A DNA stretch of 64,000 nt from Rhodobacteraceae bacterium WFHF2C18 (GCA_002166865.1 NHTQ01000002.1:1-64000), one strand, 5' to 3'; positions 53,817 to 63,616 are shown, counted from the first letter of the stretch. Made by a program: numbers and translations. Notes: generated by a model not told the origin, from the letters alone.

Positions 53817-55253
53817 TTGAGCACCACCGACCCCGATACCGCGCCCTCCCTCTACGCCGCGCGGGAGCCCGTCTTTCCCAAGAAGGTGACGGGCCACTTC
53901 CGCAATCTCAAGTGGGTGATCATGATCGTCACCCTCGGCATCTACTATGTCACGCCGTGGATTCGCTGGGACCGTGGACCGAACCTGCCCGATCAGGCGG
54001 TGTTGGTGGACTTGGCGAACCGCCGGTTCTTCTTCTTCTGGATCGAGATCTGGCCGCACGAATTCTACTTTATCGCGGGCCTGCTGGTGATGGCGGGGCT
54101 GGGGCTGTTCCTGTTCACCTCGGCCCTGGGGCGGGTCTGGTGCGGATACGCCTGCCCGCAGACCGTCTGGACCGATCTCTTCATCCTCGTGGAGCGCTGG
54201 ATCGAGGGCGACCGCAACGCGCGCTTGCGCCTGCACCGGCAGAAAAAGCTGGATTTCCGCAAGGCGCGCCTGCGGTCCACGAAATGGCTTGTCTGGCTGC
54301 TGATCGCCGTCGCCACCGGCGGGGCCTGGGTCTTCTACTTCACCGACGCGCCCACGCTCCTGGTGGATCTCTTCACGCTCGACGCGCATCCCGTCGCCTA
54401 TACCACCATCGCGATCCTGACCGGCACCACCTTCTTCTTCGGCGGCTTCGCCCGGGAACAGATCTGCATCTACGCCTGCCCCTGGCCGCGCATCCAGGCC
54501 GCCATGATGGACGAGGACACGCTGACCGTGGGCTACCGCGAGTGGCGGGGCGAACCGCGCAAGCATTCCGAGGAAGTCAAGAACGGCGCCGAGCAGGGCG
54601 ACTGCATCGACTGCATGGCCTGCGTCAACGTCTGCCCGATGGGCATCGACATCCGCGACGGACAGCAGCTTGAGTGCATCACCTGCGCGCTGTGCATCGA
54701 CGCCTGCGACGACGTGATGGCCAAGATCGGCAAGCCGCGCGGCCTGATCGACTACATGGCGCTCACCGACGAAGAGCGCGAACGCTCCGGCAAGCCGCCC
54801 AAGCCGATCATCAAGCACATCCTGCGGCCGCGCACGGTGCTCTATACCTCGCTCTGGGCGCTCGTGGGGGCGGGGCTGATCTTCGCGCTCTTCATCCGTC
54901 CCGAGATCGACATGACCGTCGCCGCCGTGCGCAATCCCACCTACATCACCCTGGCCGACGGCACGATCCGCAATACCTACGAAGTGCGCCTGCGCAACAA
55001 GCACGGCGAGGCGCGGCCTTTCCGGCTGACCGTCAAGGGCCACCCCGCGGTCCGGGTCACGCTGGAGGGCACGCCCTATCAGACCGTCGAGGTGCCCGCC
55101 GACACCATGCTGAACCAGCGAGTCTATCTGCAGGCGCCCCCGGGGTCGGCACCGGCGAAGGACGAACGCACCGACGTGCGCCTCTGGGTCGAGGACATCT
55201 CCACCGGCGACCGCGCCTACGAGGACACCTTCTTCAACGGAAAGGCCAACTGA
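53817..55253 (+). CDS. ccoG: cbb3 oxidase assembly protein CcoG (iron-sulfur)
   Basis: CcoG is a membrane ferredoxin-like protein that helps copper delivery to the oxidase by reducing Cu(II). The 478-residue protein has membrane helices, the CGYACPQTVW segment, and two 4Fe-4S clusters in CIDCMACVNVCPMG and CITCALCIDACDD; the C-terminus is an Ig-like domain. The TTG at 53817 (MSTTDPDTAPSLYAAREP) is chosen from the family's N-terminus. The stop overlaps ccoH (TGATG). Confidence 0.94.
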   Translation: MSTTDPDTAPSLYAAREPVFPKKVTGHFRNLKWVIMIVTLGIYYVTPWIRWDRGPNLPDQAVLVDLANRRFFFFWIEIWPHEFYFIAGLLVMAGLGLFLFTSALGRVWCGYACPQTVWTDLFILVERWIEGDRNARLRLHRQKKLDFRKARLRSTKWLVWLLIAVATGGAWVFYFTDAPTLLVDLFTLDAHPVAYTTIAILTGTTFFFGGFAREQICIYACPWPRIQAAMMDEDTLTVGYREWRGEPRKHSEEVKNGAEQGDCIDCMACVNVCPMGIDIRDGQQLECITCALCIDACDDVMAKIGKPRGLIDYMALTDEERERSGKPPKPIIKHILRPRTVLYTSLWALVGAGLIFALFIRPEIDMTVAAVRNPTYITLADGTIRNTYEVRLRNKHGEARPFRLTVKGHPAVRVTLEGTPYQTVEVPADTMLNQRVYLQAPPGSAPAKDERTDVRLWVEDISTGDRAYEDTFFNGKAN

Positions 55254-55708
55254 TGGGCGAAAGACAGATCACCGGAAAGCACGTCTTGATCGGTTTCGTG
55301 GCGGCGTTCACCGTCATCATCGGGGTCAATCTGGTGCTCGCCTACTCGGCCGTGAACACTTTCCCGGGTCTGGAGGTCGAGAACTCCTACGTCGCCAGCC
55401 AGACATTCGACGACCGCCGCGCGGCGCAGGAAAGCCTGGGCTGGACGGTGCGGGCCGCCCATGCCGGCGGGATTCTGACCCTGTCGATCACCGACCCCCA
55501 CGGCGCGCCGGTGAAGCCCCAAAGCCTGGACGCCACGGTGGGCCGCGCGACCCATGTCTTCGAGGATGTGCGCCCGGATTTCCGGTTCAACGGCAAGGCC
55601 TTCGTGGCGCCGGTGGAACTGGGCGACGGGAACTGGAATATCCGCATGGAGGCAACCGCGGCGGACGGGACGGAATTCGAGCAACGCGTGGTCCTGCACA
55701 AGGAGTGA
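55253..55708 (+). CDS. ccoH: cbb3 oxidase assembly protein CcoH/FixH
   Basis: CcoH is a single-helix protein needed for stable cbb3 assembly. The 151-residue chain has the helix HVLIGFVAAFTVIIGVNLVLAYSAVNTFPGLEVENSYVAS, with the typical VNTFPGLxVxNSYxAS motif, and a beta-rich periplasmic part. It begins within the ccoG stop and ends 7 nt before ccoI, so the operon is tight. Confidence 0.94.
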   Translation: MGERQITGKHVLIGFVAAFTVIIGVNLVLAYSAVNTFPGLEVENSYVASQTFDDRRAAQESLGWTVRAAHAGGILTLSITDPHGAPVKPQSLDATVGRATHVFEDVRPDFRFNGKAFVAPVELGDGNWNIRMEATAADGTEFEQRVVLHKE

Positions 55709-55715
55709 CCGCACG

Positions 55716-57902
55716 ATGACCGCCACCATGCGCCCTTCGCCCTCGGGCTGTCCCGCCTGTGCTGCCGCCCCCGCGGCCGAGCAGCTGGCCGAGCGCGCCC
55801 CGGCGCCGCAGGCGCAGATCGCCCTGTCCCTGCCCACCATCCATTGCTCGGCCTGCATCACCAAGATCGAGAAGGCGCTGAACGCCCACCCGGGCGTGAA
55901 ATCGGCGCGGGTGAACCTCACGCTCAAGCGCGCCAGCATCGAGGCCGCGCCCGAGGTGACCGCCCCCGAGCTGAAGGCGCTGGTGGAATCGCTGGGCTAC
56001 GAGGCGCATGAACTCGATCCCGGCACGCTCAGCGCCACCGCCACCGACCGGGCGGGCCGCGAGCTGCTGATGCGTCTGGCCGTGGCCGGCTTCGCGATGA
56101 TGAACGTGATGCTGCTGTCGATCTCGGTCTGGTCGGGCGCCGAGGGGCCGACGCGCGACCTTTTCCACTGGATTTCCGCGGCCATCGCCCTTCCGGCCAT
56201 CGCCTTCTCGGGGCAGCCCTTCTTTCGCAATGCCGCCGCGGCCCTGAAGAACCGCCAGCTCAACATGGACGTGCCGATCACCCTGGCGATCGTGCTGGCG
56301 GTGGTCACGTCGCTGTGGGAAACCTCGCTGTCGGGCAAGCACGCCTATTTCGACGCGGCGATCGCGCTCACCTTCTTCCTGCTGGCCGGGCGCTACCTCG
56401 ATCACCGCACCCGGGCCATCGCCCGGTCCGCCGCCGAGGAACTGACCGCGCTGGAGGTGCCGCGCGCCTGGCGCGTGACCGACGCGGGCGAGGAGCAGGT
56501 CAGCGTCTCGGATCTGGCGGCGGGGGAGCTGATCCGCGTCCGCCCCGGCGGGCGGATGCCCGTGGACGGCGAGATCGTCGAGGGCACATCGGAAATCGAC
56601 CGCTCCCTGCTCACGGGCGAGACGGTGCCGGTCTTCGCGGGGCAGGGGCAGGCCGTGAGCGCGGGCGAGGTCAACCTGACCGGCCCGCTGACGGTGCGCG
56701 CCACTGCCGTGGGGGCCGATACCTCGCTGCACCGCATGGCCGATCTGGTCGCCGTCGCCGAGTCGGGGCGCTCGCGCTATACCTCGCTGGCCGACAAGGC
56801 CGCCAAGCTCTATGCGCCGGGGGTGCACCTTCTGTCGGCCGTCGCCTTCGCCGGCTGGTACCTCTACACCTGGGATCTGCGCACGGCGCTCAACATCGCC
56901 GCCGCCGTTCTCATCATCACTTGCCCCTGTGCGCTGGGCCTGGCCGTGCCGGCGGTGACCACCGCGGCCTCGGGCCGGCTTTTCCGCCGCGGCATGCTGA
57001 TCAAGCATGAAACCGCGCTGGAGCGGCTGGCGCAGGTGGACACTGTGGTGTTCGACAAGACCGGGACCCTGACCGCGGGCACGCCGGAACTCACCAATCT
57101 CGACGATCTGCCGCGCGGCGATGCCGAGGTCGCGCTGGCCCTGGCCGAAGGGTCGTCGCACCCGCTGGCGCAGGCCGTGGCCCGCGCCGCCCGCGACGCG
57201 GGGATCGCGCCCGCCCCCGTGCGCGCGGTGACCGAGGTGCCGGGGTATGGCACCAAGGGAACCCTCGACGGCCGCGAGGTGCGCCTTGGCCGGGCAAGCT
57301 GGGTGGGGGCCGACGGCACCGCGCAGACCGCCACCTGGCTGGCGTGCGGCGACAGGCCGCCACGCGCCCTCACCTTCACTGACCGCCTGCGCGACGGCGC
57401 CGAAGAGGCCGTGCAGGCGCTTCAGGATGCGGGCAAGTCCGTCTATCTGATGTCCGGTGACAGCACCCCCGCGGTCGAGGCACTGGCCCGCCGTCTGGGC
57501 ATCGCCCACTGGATGGCCGAGGCGCTGCCGGCGGACAAGGCCGCGCGGGTGCAGGCCATGGCCGAGGACGGGCGCCGGGTGTTGATGGTGGGCGACGGGC
57601 TCAACGACACGGCCGCGCTGGCCGCCGCGCATGTCTCGATCTCGCCGGCCTCGGCGCTGGACGCCGCCCGCGTGGCCAGCGACATCGTGCTTCTGGGCGG
57701 GGACCTGTCGCCGATTGCGGCGGCGTGTCGCACGGCCCGGGCCGCGACCCGGCGGATCCGCGAAAACTTCCGCATTGCCACCGTTTACAATATCGTCGCG
57801 GTGCCGCTGGCCGTGGCCGGCCTTGCCACGCCGCTGATCGCGGCCTTGGCGATGTCGGCCAGTTCGATTACGGTATCCCTGAACGCGCTGAGACTGAGGT
57901 GA
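55716..57902 (+). CDS. ccoI: Copper-transporting P1B-type ATPase CcoI/FixI
   Basis: CcoI is the copper-exporting ATPase that supplies metal for CuB. The 728-residue protein has an N-terminal metal domain with IHCSACITKIEKAL, eight helices with CPCALG (TCPCALGLAVPA), the phosphorylation site FDKTGTLT, and MVGDGLNDTAAL. An N-terminal SGCPACAAAP segment adds another Cys pair. ATG 55716 is used; AAGGAG is close. ccoS follows after 4 nt. Confidence 0.96.
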   Translation: MTATMRPSPSGCPACAAAPAAEQLAERAPAPQAQIALSLPTIHCSACITKIEKALNAHPGVKSARVNLTLKRASIEAAPEVTAPELKALVESLGYEAHELDPGTLSATATDRAGRELLMRLAVAGFAMMNVMLLSISVWSGAEGPTRDLFHWISAAIALPAIAFSGQPFFRNAAAALKNRQLNMDVPITLAIVLAVVTSLWETSLSGKHAYFDAAIALTFFLLAGRYLDHRTRAIARSAAEELTALEVPRAWRVTDAGEEQVSVSDLAAGELIRVRPGGRMPVDGEIVEGTSEIDRSLLTGETVPVFAGQGQAVSAGEVNLTGPLTVRATAVGADTSLHRMADLVAVAESGRSRYTSLADKAAKLYAPGVHLLSAVAFAGWYLYTWDLRTALNIAAAVLIITCPCALGLAVPAVTTAASGRLFRRGMLIKHETALERLAQVDTVVFDKTGTLTAGTPELTNLDDLPRGDAEVALALAEGSSHPLAQAVARAARDAGIAPAPVRAVTEVPGYGTKGTLDGREVRLGRASWVGADGTAQTATWLACGDRPPRALTFTDRLRDGAEEAVQALQDAGKSVYLMSGDSTPAVEALARRLGIAHWMAEALPADKAARVQAMAEDGRRVLMVGDGLNDTAALAAAHVSISPASALDAARVASDIVLLGGDLSPIAAACRTARAATRRIRENFRIATVYNIVAVPLAVAGLATPLIAALAMSASSITVSLNALRLR

Positions 57903-57906
57903 CGCG

Positions 57907-58065
57907 ATGAATGTTCTCGCCTTCCTGATCCCGGTCTCCCTGATCCTGGGCGGGGTCGGTCTGTTGTTCTTCGTCTATACGGTGAAGACCAACCAGTACG
58001 ACGACCCCGAGGGCGATGCGCGCCGCATTCTCAGCGACGAATACGACGACCACCCCAAGCAGTGA
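57907..58065 (+). CDS. ccoS: cbb3 oxidase assembly protein CcoS
   Basis: CcoS is a tiny membrane protein needed for cofactor insertion in CcoN. The 52-residue product has one helix (LAFLIPVSLILGGVGLLFFVYTV) followed by the family tail KTNQYDDPEGDARRIL. It ends the ccoGHIS operon, 4 nt past ccoI, and faces the carboxypeptidase gene. Confidence 0.93.
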   Translation: MNVLAFLIPVSLILGGVGLLFFVYTVKTNQYDDPEGDARRILSDEYDDHPKQ

Positions 58066-58076
58066 GCATGCCGCCG

Positions 58077-58096
58077 GGCACGCGGGTCCGCGTGCC
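58077..58096. terminator. Hairpin between convergent ccoS and carboxypeptidase genes
   Basis: GGCACGCGG / CCGCGTGCC pair almost end to end. No T-run follows on either strand, so the role as terminator is uncertain. Confidence 0.45.
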
Positions 58097-58138
58097 GTGG
58101 CGGATGTGTCCGGGTGGTCCCGGCCGGTGCAGGCACCC

Positions 58139-59605
58139 TCAGGCGCCGCTGCCCGGTTCGATCATGAAGCAGGTGACCTGCTTGGCCTGCAGGCGCCGGC
58201 AGGCGCGGTCGGCCGTCTCCCGCGTCAGCCCCATGAAGTTGGCGTCATAGCCGCCGGGGCGTTCCACCACCTTGCGCAGGCTGCCGTCCAGCGTGCTGAT
58301 CTCGTTGAGCGCGGTGCGCAGCAGCACCTTGCGCGCCGCGTAGCGGTTGGGATAGCGGCCCACGTTGATGCCCCAGTTGCGCCCGCCCGAAGTGGAGACG
58401 CGCGTGACGACCTCCTGCACCGGGTCACCCGCGGGCTCGTTGCGGGCCAGGGCAAGGTCCTTGGGCCGGACAACGGGGGTGATCGCGGGGGCCGTTTCCG
58501 CCACCGGCGCTGCGGCGGGTTTCGACCCGGCGGCCGTGTCCGCCCCGGCTGCCTGTGCCGCTGCCACGGCCTTGTCGATGTCGGCCTTCGCCGCGACCGT
58601 GATCTTTTCGGGGGCGGGCTCGGGCAGGGGGCGCGGCTGGGGCCGCAGGCTGCGCTTGACCGCCGCCGCCTCGGCCAGCCGGACCCGCCGGCCAAACCCG
58701 CCGGGCACGCCCTCTCCGACCTTGCCCAGGTAGGGGGGACGCTCGGGTTGCTGCACGCTGGCGTGGCGCGGGGACCGGCGGAACCCCAGGTCCAGCAATT
58801 CGGCCACCTTCTTGTTGCGCGACGCGGTCGACCGGCCGCCGAAGACCGTGGCAATGATGCGCTTGCCCCCGCGTTCGGCGCTGGCGGTCAGGTTGAACCC
58901 CGCCGCGCGGGTATAGCCCGTCTTGATCCCGTCCGCACCGCGGTAGCTGCGCAGCAGCTTGCGGTTGGTGTGATAGACCTTGCGCACGCCCGCATGGGCC
59001 GTGATGCGCGAGAAGAGGTTGTAGTACGCCGGGTAGTCGTAGAACAGGTGCCGGCCCAGGATCGTCATGTCGCGCGCGGTGGACAGGTGCCCCGATTCCG
59101 TCAGCCCGTGGGCGTTCTTGAAGGTGGTCCGCGTCATGCCCATGGCCTTGGCCGTGCGGTTCATCCGCCGGGCGAAGCGCGCCTCGGAACCCTCGATCGC
59201 CTCGGCCAGGGCGGTCGCCGCGTCATTGGCCGATTTCACGGCCGCCGCCCGGATCAGGTAGCGCAGCCGGATCTTCTGGCCGGCGCGCAGGCCCAGCTTG
59301 CTGGGCGGCTCGCTGGCCGCGAAACGCGAGACGGTGACGGTCGTGTCCAGATCGATCTCGCCGTTCTCCACCGCCTCGAAGACGACGTAAAGCGTCATCA
59401 TCTTGGTCAGGGAGGCCGGGTGCAGCCGGGTGTCGGCATTGCGCGAATGCAGGACCTCGCCAGAGCGTGCATCCATCACCAGCGCCGCATAGGGCGCTGC
59501 GGCCGCACTGAGCGGGACAACCACCAGCATCCAGATGGCCGCCAGAGTCACCAGTCCCCAACGGAAGGGCTGCCTGTTTCGCACCTTCATGAGCCTGCTC
59601 TTCAT
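58139..59605 (-). CDS. D-alanyl-D-alanine carboxypeptidase with SPOR domain
   Basis: This penicillin-binding protein trims the terminal D-Ala of peptidoglycan stems. The 488-residue protein has an N-terminal hydrophobic segment for export, SLTK (nucleophile Ser65, Lys68), SAN (125-127) and KTG (228-230). After a Pro/Ala linker, the C-terminus shows a SPOR-like fold (NWGINVGRYPNRYAARKVL) that binds denuded septal glycan. Length is typical for this alphaproteobacterial DacA form. The upstream 240 bp hold a terminator of the ABC operon. Confidence 0.92.
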   Translation of the reverse strand: MKSRLMKVRNRQPFRWGLVTLAAIWMLVVVPLSAAAAPYAALVMDARSGEVLHSRNADTRLHPASLTKMMTLYVVFEAVENGEIDLDTTVTVSRFAASEPPSKLGLRAGQKIRLRYLIRAAAVKSANDAATALAEAIEGSEARFARRMNRTAKAMGMTRTTFKNAHGLTESGHLSTARDMTILGRHLFYDYPAYYNLFSRITAHAGVRKVYHTNRKLLRSYRGADGIKTGYTRAAGFNLTASAERGGKRIIATVFGGRSTASRNKKVAELLDLGFRRSPRHASVQQPERPPYLGKVGEGVPGGFGRRVRLAEAAAVKRSLRPQPRPLPEPAPEKITVAAKADIDKAVAAAQAAGADTAAGSKPAAAPVAETAPAITPVVRPKDLALARNEPAGDPVQEVVTRVSTSGGRNWGINVGRYPNRYAARKVLLRTALNEISTLDGSLRKVVERPGGYDANFMGLTRETADRACRRLQAKQVTCFMIEPGSGA

Positions 59606-59788
59606 TCTGCCTCGGGCCGCCGGTTTTGTCCCGACGGTTCATTTATGCTTGTACGCTAGCATAGGGGTCGGCCCGAAGAAAGCCTTCGTTCCCGGGGGTT
59701 TTGACATCTGCCGCTCCAGATGTGGTGGGCCGCACGCGGTCGGCCGCAAAACCGGCGATTGTGGCCGAAATTGGGCAAGGGGAGCGAC

Positions 59789-59818
59789 GAAAAGACCCGG
59801 GCCGCCACGGCCCGGGTC
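59789..59818 (-). terminator. Intrinsic terminator of the ABC operon
   Basis: On the minus strand, GACCCGGGCC / GGCCCGGGTC pair around a 5-nt loop and are followed by CTTTTCG. It lies 30 nt past the stop of the substrate-binding protein gene. Confidence 0.85.
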
Positions 59819-59847
59819 GTCATCCTTTCGGGGCTGCGCAGGCCCGA

Positions 59848-60855
59848 TTACCAGGCGCCCGGGCTGTAAAGCGCGCGATCCGAGATCAGCCGCGTCCAGG
59901 CGTCCTCGGGCCGTTCGGTGATCACCGGATCCGAGCCGCCGGCCAGCAGCGTCTCGACCGTGCGTTCATAGTCCGCCGGGTCGAGCGAGCCGTCGGAACC
60001 TTCGGTCAGCTTGGCGATCTCGCTCATCATCCGCTTCTGGTGCTTCTCGGTCTGGGCCCCGGTGGCGTCGTTTTCCAGCACGATCATCGCCGCGGCGTCG
60101 GGGTTGTCCTCGGCCCATTTCCAGCCCTTCATGGAGGCGCGCACGAAGCGCACCAGCTTGTCCACCTCGGCCGGGTCTTCCAGCTTCTCCTCGAGGACGT
60201 AGAGGCCATCCTCCAGCGTCGCCACGCCCTGGTCCTCGTACTTGAAGGTGATCAGCTCCTCGGGCTTGATGCCGGCGTCGATCACCTGCCAGTACTCGTT
60301 GTAGGTCATGGTCGAGATGCAGGCGGCCTGCCCCTGCAGAAGCGGATCGACGTTGAAGCCCTGCTTGAGCACCTCGACGCCGTCCTCGCCGCCCTCGGTG
60401 GGAATGCCCAGCTGGCTCATCCAGCTCAGGAACGGAAATTCGTTGCCGAAGAACCAGACCCCCAGGGTCCGCCCCCGCAGGTCCTGCGGATCCTCGATCC
60501 CCGTGCTCTTCAGGCAGGTCAGCATCATGCCCGAACTCTTGAAGGGCTGGGCGATATTGACCAGCGGCAGGCCCTTTTCGCGGGCCGCCAGCGCCGCGGG
60601 CATCCATTCCACGGTCACGTCCGCGCCGCCGCCGGCGATCACCTGCGTCGGTGCGATGTCCGGGCCGCCCGGCTTGATCGTGACGTCGAGGTTCTCTTCG
60701 TCGTAGAACCCCTTGTCCTTGGCCACATAATATCCGGCGAACTGCGCCTGGGTGACCCATTTCAGTTGCAGTGTCAGTTCGTCGGCGGCCTGCGCCATGC
60801 CGGCCCAAAGGCCGACCGCCGCAAGCCCCAGTGTTTTCGTGAGTGTCTTCATCAT
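59848..60855 (-). CDS. ABC transporter substrate-binding protein (NMT1/THI5-like)
   Basis: This is a 335-residue periplasmic binding protein of the NMT1/THI5 family, whose members bind pyrimidines, riboflavin or related rings. It has a signal peptide (TLGLAAVGLWAGMAQAAD) and the family start LTLQLKWVTQAQFAGYYVAKDKGFYDEENL. ATG is possible at 60855 or 60852; GGGAGA suits the second. It is the last gene of the operon with two permeases and an ATPase, behind a dihydropyrimidinase-like gene, so pyrimidine or hydantoin uptake is a reasonable inference. Confidence 0.9.
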   Translation of the reverse strand: MMKTLTKTLGLAAVGLWAGMAQAADELTLQLKWVTQAQFAGYYVAKDKGFYDEENLDVTIKPGGPDIAPTQVIAGGGADVTVEWMPAALAAREKGLPLVNIAQPFKSSGMMLTCLKSTGIEDPQDLRGRTLGVWFFGNEFPFLSWMSQLGIPTEGGEDGVEVLKQGFNVDPLLQGQAACISTMTYNEYWQVIDAGIKPEELITFKYEDQGVATLEDGLYVLEEKLEDPAEVDKLVRFVRASMKGWKWAEDNPDAAAMIVLENDATGAQTEKHQKRMMSEIAKLTEGSDGSLDPADYERTVETLLAGGSDPVITERPEDAWTRLISDRALYSPGAW

Positions 60856-60945
60856 CGTCTCCCTGGTTGAGGTTTTGGTTGCATCACGGCGTTATCCTTC
60901 GCCGTTTCATGATGCGCCACCGGCCAGAGGCCGGCGGCGCGGATC

Positions 60946-61800
60946 TCATGCTCGCCCGCGCTGCGAAGGGTGCCAGAAGGTCACCGTCTTCTCCAACAGG
61001 GCGATCCCGCCGTAGAAGCCCGAGCCGGCGATCGCCGCCACGACGATTTCGGCCCAGACCAGGTCCAGCGCCAGTTGCCCGACGGAGGTCGAGATGCGAA
61101 ACCCCATCCCCTTGATCGGCGAGCCGAAGAATTCCGCCACGATGGCCCCGATCAGCGCCAGGGTCGAGGTGATCTTGAGCCCGTTGAAGATGAAGGGCAT
61201 CGCCGCCGGAAGCCGCAGTTTCAGCAGCGTCTCCCAGTAACCGGCGGCATAGGTCCGCATCAGGTCGCGCTGCATGGCGCCGGTGTCTTTCAGGCCCTGG
61301 ACCGTGTTCACCAGCATCGGGAAGAACACCATCACCACCACGACCGCGGCCTTCGATTCCCAGTCGAAGCCGAACCACATGACAAGGATGGGCGCGGTGC
61401 CGACGATCGGCAGTGCGGCGACGAAATTCCCCACCGGCAGAAGCCCCCGCTGGAGGAAGGGAAACCGGTCCACCGCGATGGCGGTCAGCACCGCCACCCC
61501 GCAGCCCAGGACGTAGCCCGTCAGCGCCCCCTTCACCACCGTCTGCACGAAGTCCTCCCACAGGATGTCGGCCTGGGCGGCGAATGTCTGTGCGATCTGG
61601 CTGGGCGGCGGCAGCAGCACCGCCGAGATTTCCAGCCCGTGCACGACGCATTCCCAGATCACGATCACGGTGACGCCGAAGATGACCGGCACCGCCAGCC
61701 GGGTGAAGCGGGTTCTGGGCCGGTGCGCCAGCGCCGAATTTGTCCACCAGCCCACGGCCCAGGCCAGGAAGGCGGCGATCAGCCAGGTCCCCTGCATCAT
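60946..61800 (-). CDS. ABC transporter permease (BPD family), second
   Basis: This is a 284-residue inner-membrane permease of the ABC importer. It has about six helices with the EAA loop seen as TYAAGYWETLLKLRLPAAMPF. The start MMQGTWLIAAFLAWAVG overlaps the stop of the other permease (ATGA), so translation is coupled. The 90 bp to the binding protein gene may carry a stem-loop but nothing clear was found. Confidence 0.91.
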   Translation of the reverse strand: MMQGTWLIAAFLAWAVGWWTNSALAHRPRTRFTRLAVPVIFGVTVIVIWECVVHGLEISAVLLPPPSQIAQTFAAQADILWEDFVQTVVKGALTGYVLGCGVAVLTAIAVDRFPFLQRGLLPVGNFVAALPIVGTAPILVMWFGFDWESKAAVVVVMVFFPMLVNTVQGLKDTGAMQRDLMRTYAAGYWETLLKLRLPAAMPFIFNGLKITSTLALIGAIVAEFFGSPIKGMGFRISTSVGQLALDLVWAEIVVAAIAGSGFYGGIALLEKTVTFWHPSQRGRA

Positions 61801-62732
61801 GCCATTCCCATGCGTTTGAGCGTGATCCGCTGCACCAGCCCGATGAGTCCCACCAGGACCGCCGCCAGGATGGCCGCCATGATGAGCGCGCTCCAGATCT
61901 GGATGGTCTGCCCGTAGTAACTGCCGGCCAGAAGCCGCGCGCCCAGCCCGGCCACGGCACCCGTCGGCAACTCGCCCACGATCGCGCCCACGAGGCTTGC
62001 CGCCACGCCCACCTTCAGCGAGGCGAAAAGATAGGGCATCGACGAGGGCAGGCGCAGCTTCCAGAAGGTCTGCACCGAGGTGGCGTTCCAGGTGCGCATC
62101 TGGTCAAGCTGCATCGGGCCGGGGCTGCGCAGGCCCTTCACCATGCCCACCACCACCGGGAAGAACGACAGATACATCGAAATCATCGCCTTGGGCAGAA
62201 GGCCCGAGATGCCGACGGCGTTGAGCACCACGATGATCATCGGCGCGATGGCCAGGATCGGGATGGTCTGGCTGGCGATCACCCAGGGCATCACGCTCAT
62301 GTCCATCGTCCGGTTGTAGACGATGCCCACTGCCAGCGCGATGCCCAGCGCCGTGCCCAGCACGAAGCCCAGGGCGGTGGAGCTGAAGGTGATCCAGCTG
62401 TGATAGATCAGCGAGCGCTTCGAGGTGACGCTCTTTTCGGCCGTGGTGTTCCAGATCTCCACCGCCACCTGGTGCGGCGCGGGCAGCTTTGGTTTCTGCT
62501 GCGACCAGGTGTCGGCGACGAGCTGGGTGAAGGTCAGATCGCGGCCCAGCCGCTCGGCCATGTTGTAGGCCCAGGTGGCGTTCAGCGCCATGGCGGCGGC
62601 GTACCAGATGACGAAGATGGCGGCCACGACCGTCAGGACCGGCAGGACGGACCGCAGGCCCTGACCGCCGTGCCGCGCGACCCGCGCCATCGGCGTCAGT
62701 CCCACGGGCGAGCGATGGATGGTGCTGGCCAT
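61797..62732 (-). CDS. ABC transporter permease (BPD family), first
   Basis: This 311-residue permease pairs with the other one in the importer. Its EAA loop is TFWKLRLPSSMPYLFASLKVGVAASLVG and the N-terminal helix is QGLRSVLPVLTVVAAIFVIWYAA. It starts 1 nt after the ATPase stop. The two permeases are only distantly alike, as in other NMT1-type importers. Confidence 0.91.
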   Translation of the reverse strand: MASTIHRSPVGLTPMARVARHGGQGLRSVLPVLTVVAAIFVIWYAAAMALNATWAYNMAERLGRDLTFTQLVADTWSQQKPKLPAPHQVAVEIWNTTAEKSVTSKRSLIYHSWITFSSTALGFVLGTALGIALAVGIVYNRTMDMSVMPWVIASQTIPILAIAPMIIVVLNAVGISGLLPKAMISMYLSFFPVVVGMVKGLRSPGPMQLDQMRTWNATSVQTFWKLRLPSSMPYLFASLKVGVAASLVGAIVGELPTGAVAGLGARLLAGSYYGQTIQIWSALIMAAILAAVLVGLIGLVQRITLKRMGMA

Positions 62733-62733
62733 C

Positions 62734-63519
62734 TCACACCTCGTCCGTCATGCCGGCCCGCAGGCCCTCGCGCACCCGGTGGGCCACGTCGATGAAATCC
62801 TGCGTGTCGCGGATCTCCAGCGGGCGTTCGGCGGGCAGGGGGCTTTCGATAACGTCCGAAATCCGCCCCGGCCGCGGGCTCATCACCACGATCCTGGTCG
62901 AAAGGTAGACCGCCTCGGGGATCGAGTGGGTGACGAAGCAGATGGTCTTGTTCGTGCGCGCCCAGAGATCCAGGAGTTGTTCGTTGAGGTGATCCCGCAC
63001 GATCTCGTCCAGCGCGCCGAACGGCTCGTCCATCAGCAGGATATCGGCGTCGAAGGCCAGCGCGCGCGCGATCGAGGCGCGCTGCTGCATCCCGCCCGAG
63101 AGCTGCCAGGGAAACTTCTTCTCGAAGCCGGCCAGGTCCACCAGCTCCAGCACCGATTTCACCCGGCGGTCCTGTTCGTCCTTGGCGTAGCCCATGATTT
63201 CCAGCGGCAGGCGCACGTTCCCGGCGATGGTGCGCCACGGATAAAGCCCCGCCGCCTGGAAGACGTAGCCATAGGCCCGTGCGCGGCGGGCCGCCTCGGG
63301 GGTCACGCCGTTGACGCTGATATCGCCCGCCGTGGGGTGCTCCAGGTCGGCCATGACCCTCAGGAAGGTGGTCTTGCCGCAGCCCGAGGGGCCGATGAAA
63401 CTGACGAAATCCCCCTTGTCCACGTCAAGGTTGATGTCCTTGAGCGCATGTACCGGCCCGTCGGCCGTCTGAAAGGTCAGCGACAAATCCTTGGCGCTGA
63501 TGACTGTCTCGTTGGTCAC
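62734..63519 (-). CDS. ABC transporter ATP-binding protein
   Basis: This 261-residue ATPase has Walker A GPSGCGKTTFL, signature LSGGMQQRASIARAL, Walker B DILLMDEPFGALD and an H-loop in FVTHSIPEAVYLS. It resembles the SsuB/TauB group used by NMT1-type importers. GTG 63519 follows GGGGGA. It starts about 100 nt after the hydantoinase-like gene and opens the transporter part of the operon. Confidence 0.92.
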   Translation of the reverse strand: MTNETVISAKDLSLTFQTADGPVHALKDINLDVDKGDFVSFIGPSGCGKTTFLRVMADLEHPTAGDISVNGVTPEAARRARAYGYVFQAAGLYPWRTIAGNVRLPLEIMGYAKDEQDRRVKSVLELVDLAGFEKKFPWQLSGGMQQRASIARALAFDADILLMDEPFGALDEIVRDHLNEQLLDLWARTNKTICFVTHSIPEAVYLSTRIVVMSPRPGRISDVIESPLPAERPLEIRDTQDFIDVAHRVREGLRAGMTDEV

Positions 63520-63616
63520 TCACTGTCCCCCGCTTGCGCGCGCTTTCATTGCGCTTGGCTGGCGTCTTCTTGTCAAGCCGCCGCCCGGCACCCGGGGCCG
63601 GCCGGCGGCGTGTTTT

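Noticed and set aside
55587-57632. A 681-codon minus-strand frame across ccoI
   Set aside because: The protein would be rich in Gly, Arg and His without domains; ccoI on the plus strand is unmistakable.
59848-60945. Thiamine (TPP) riboswitch upstream of the NMT1/THI5-type binding protein
   Set aside because: No THI-box sequence pattern was seen in the 90-bp gap or before the operon start within the window.
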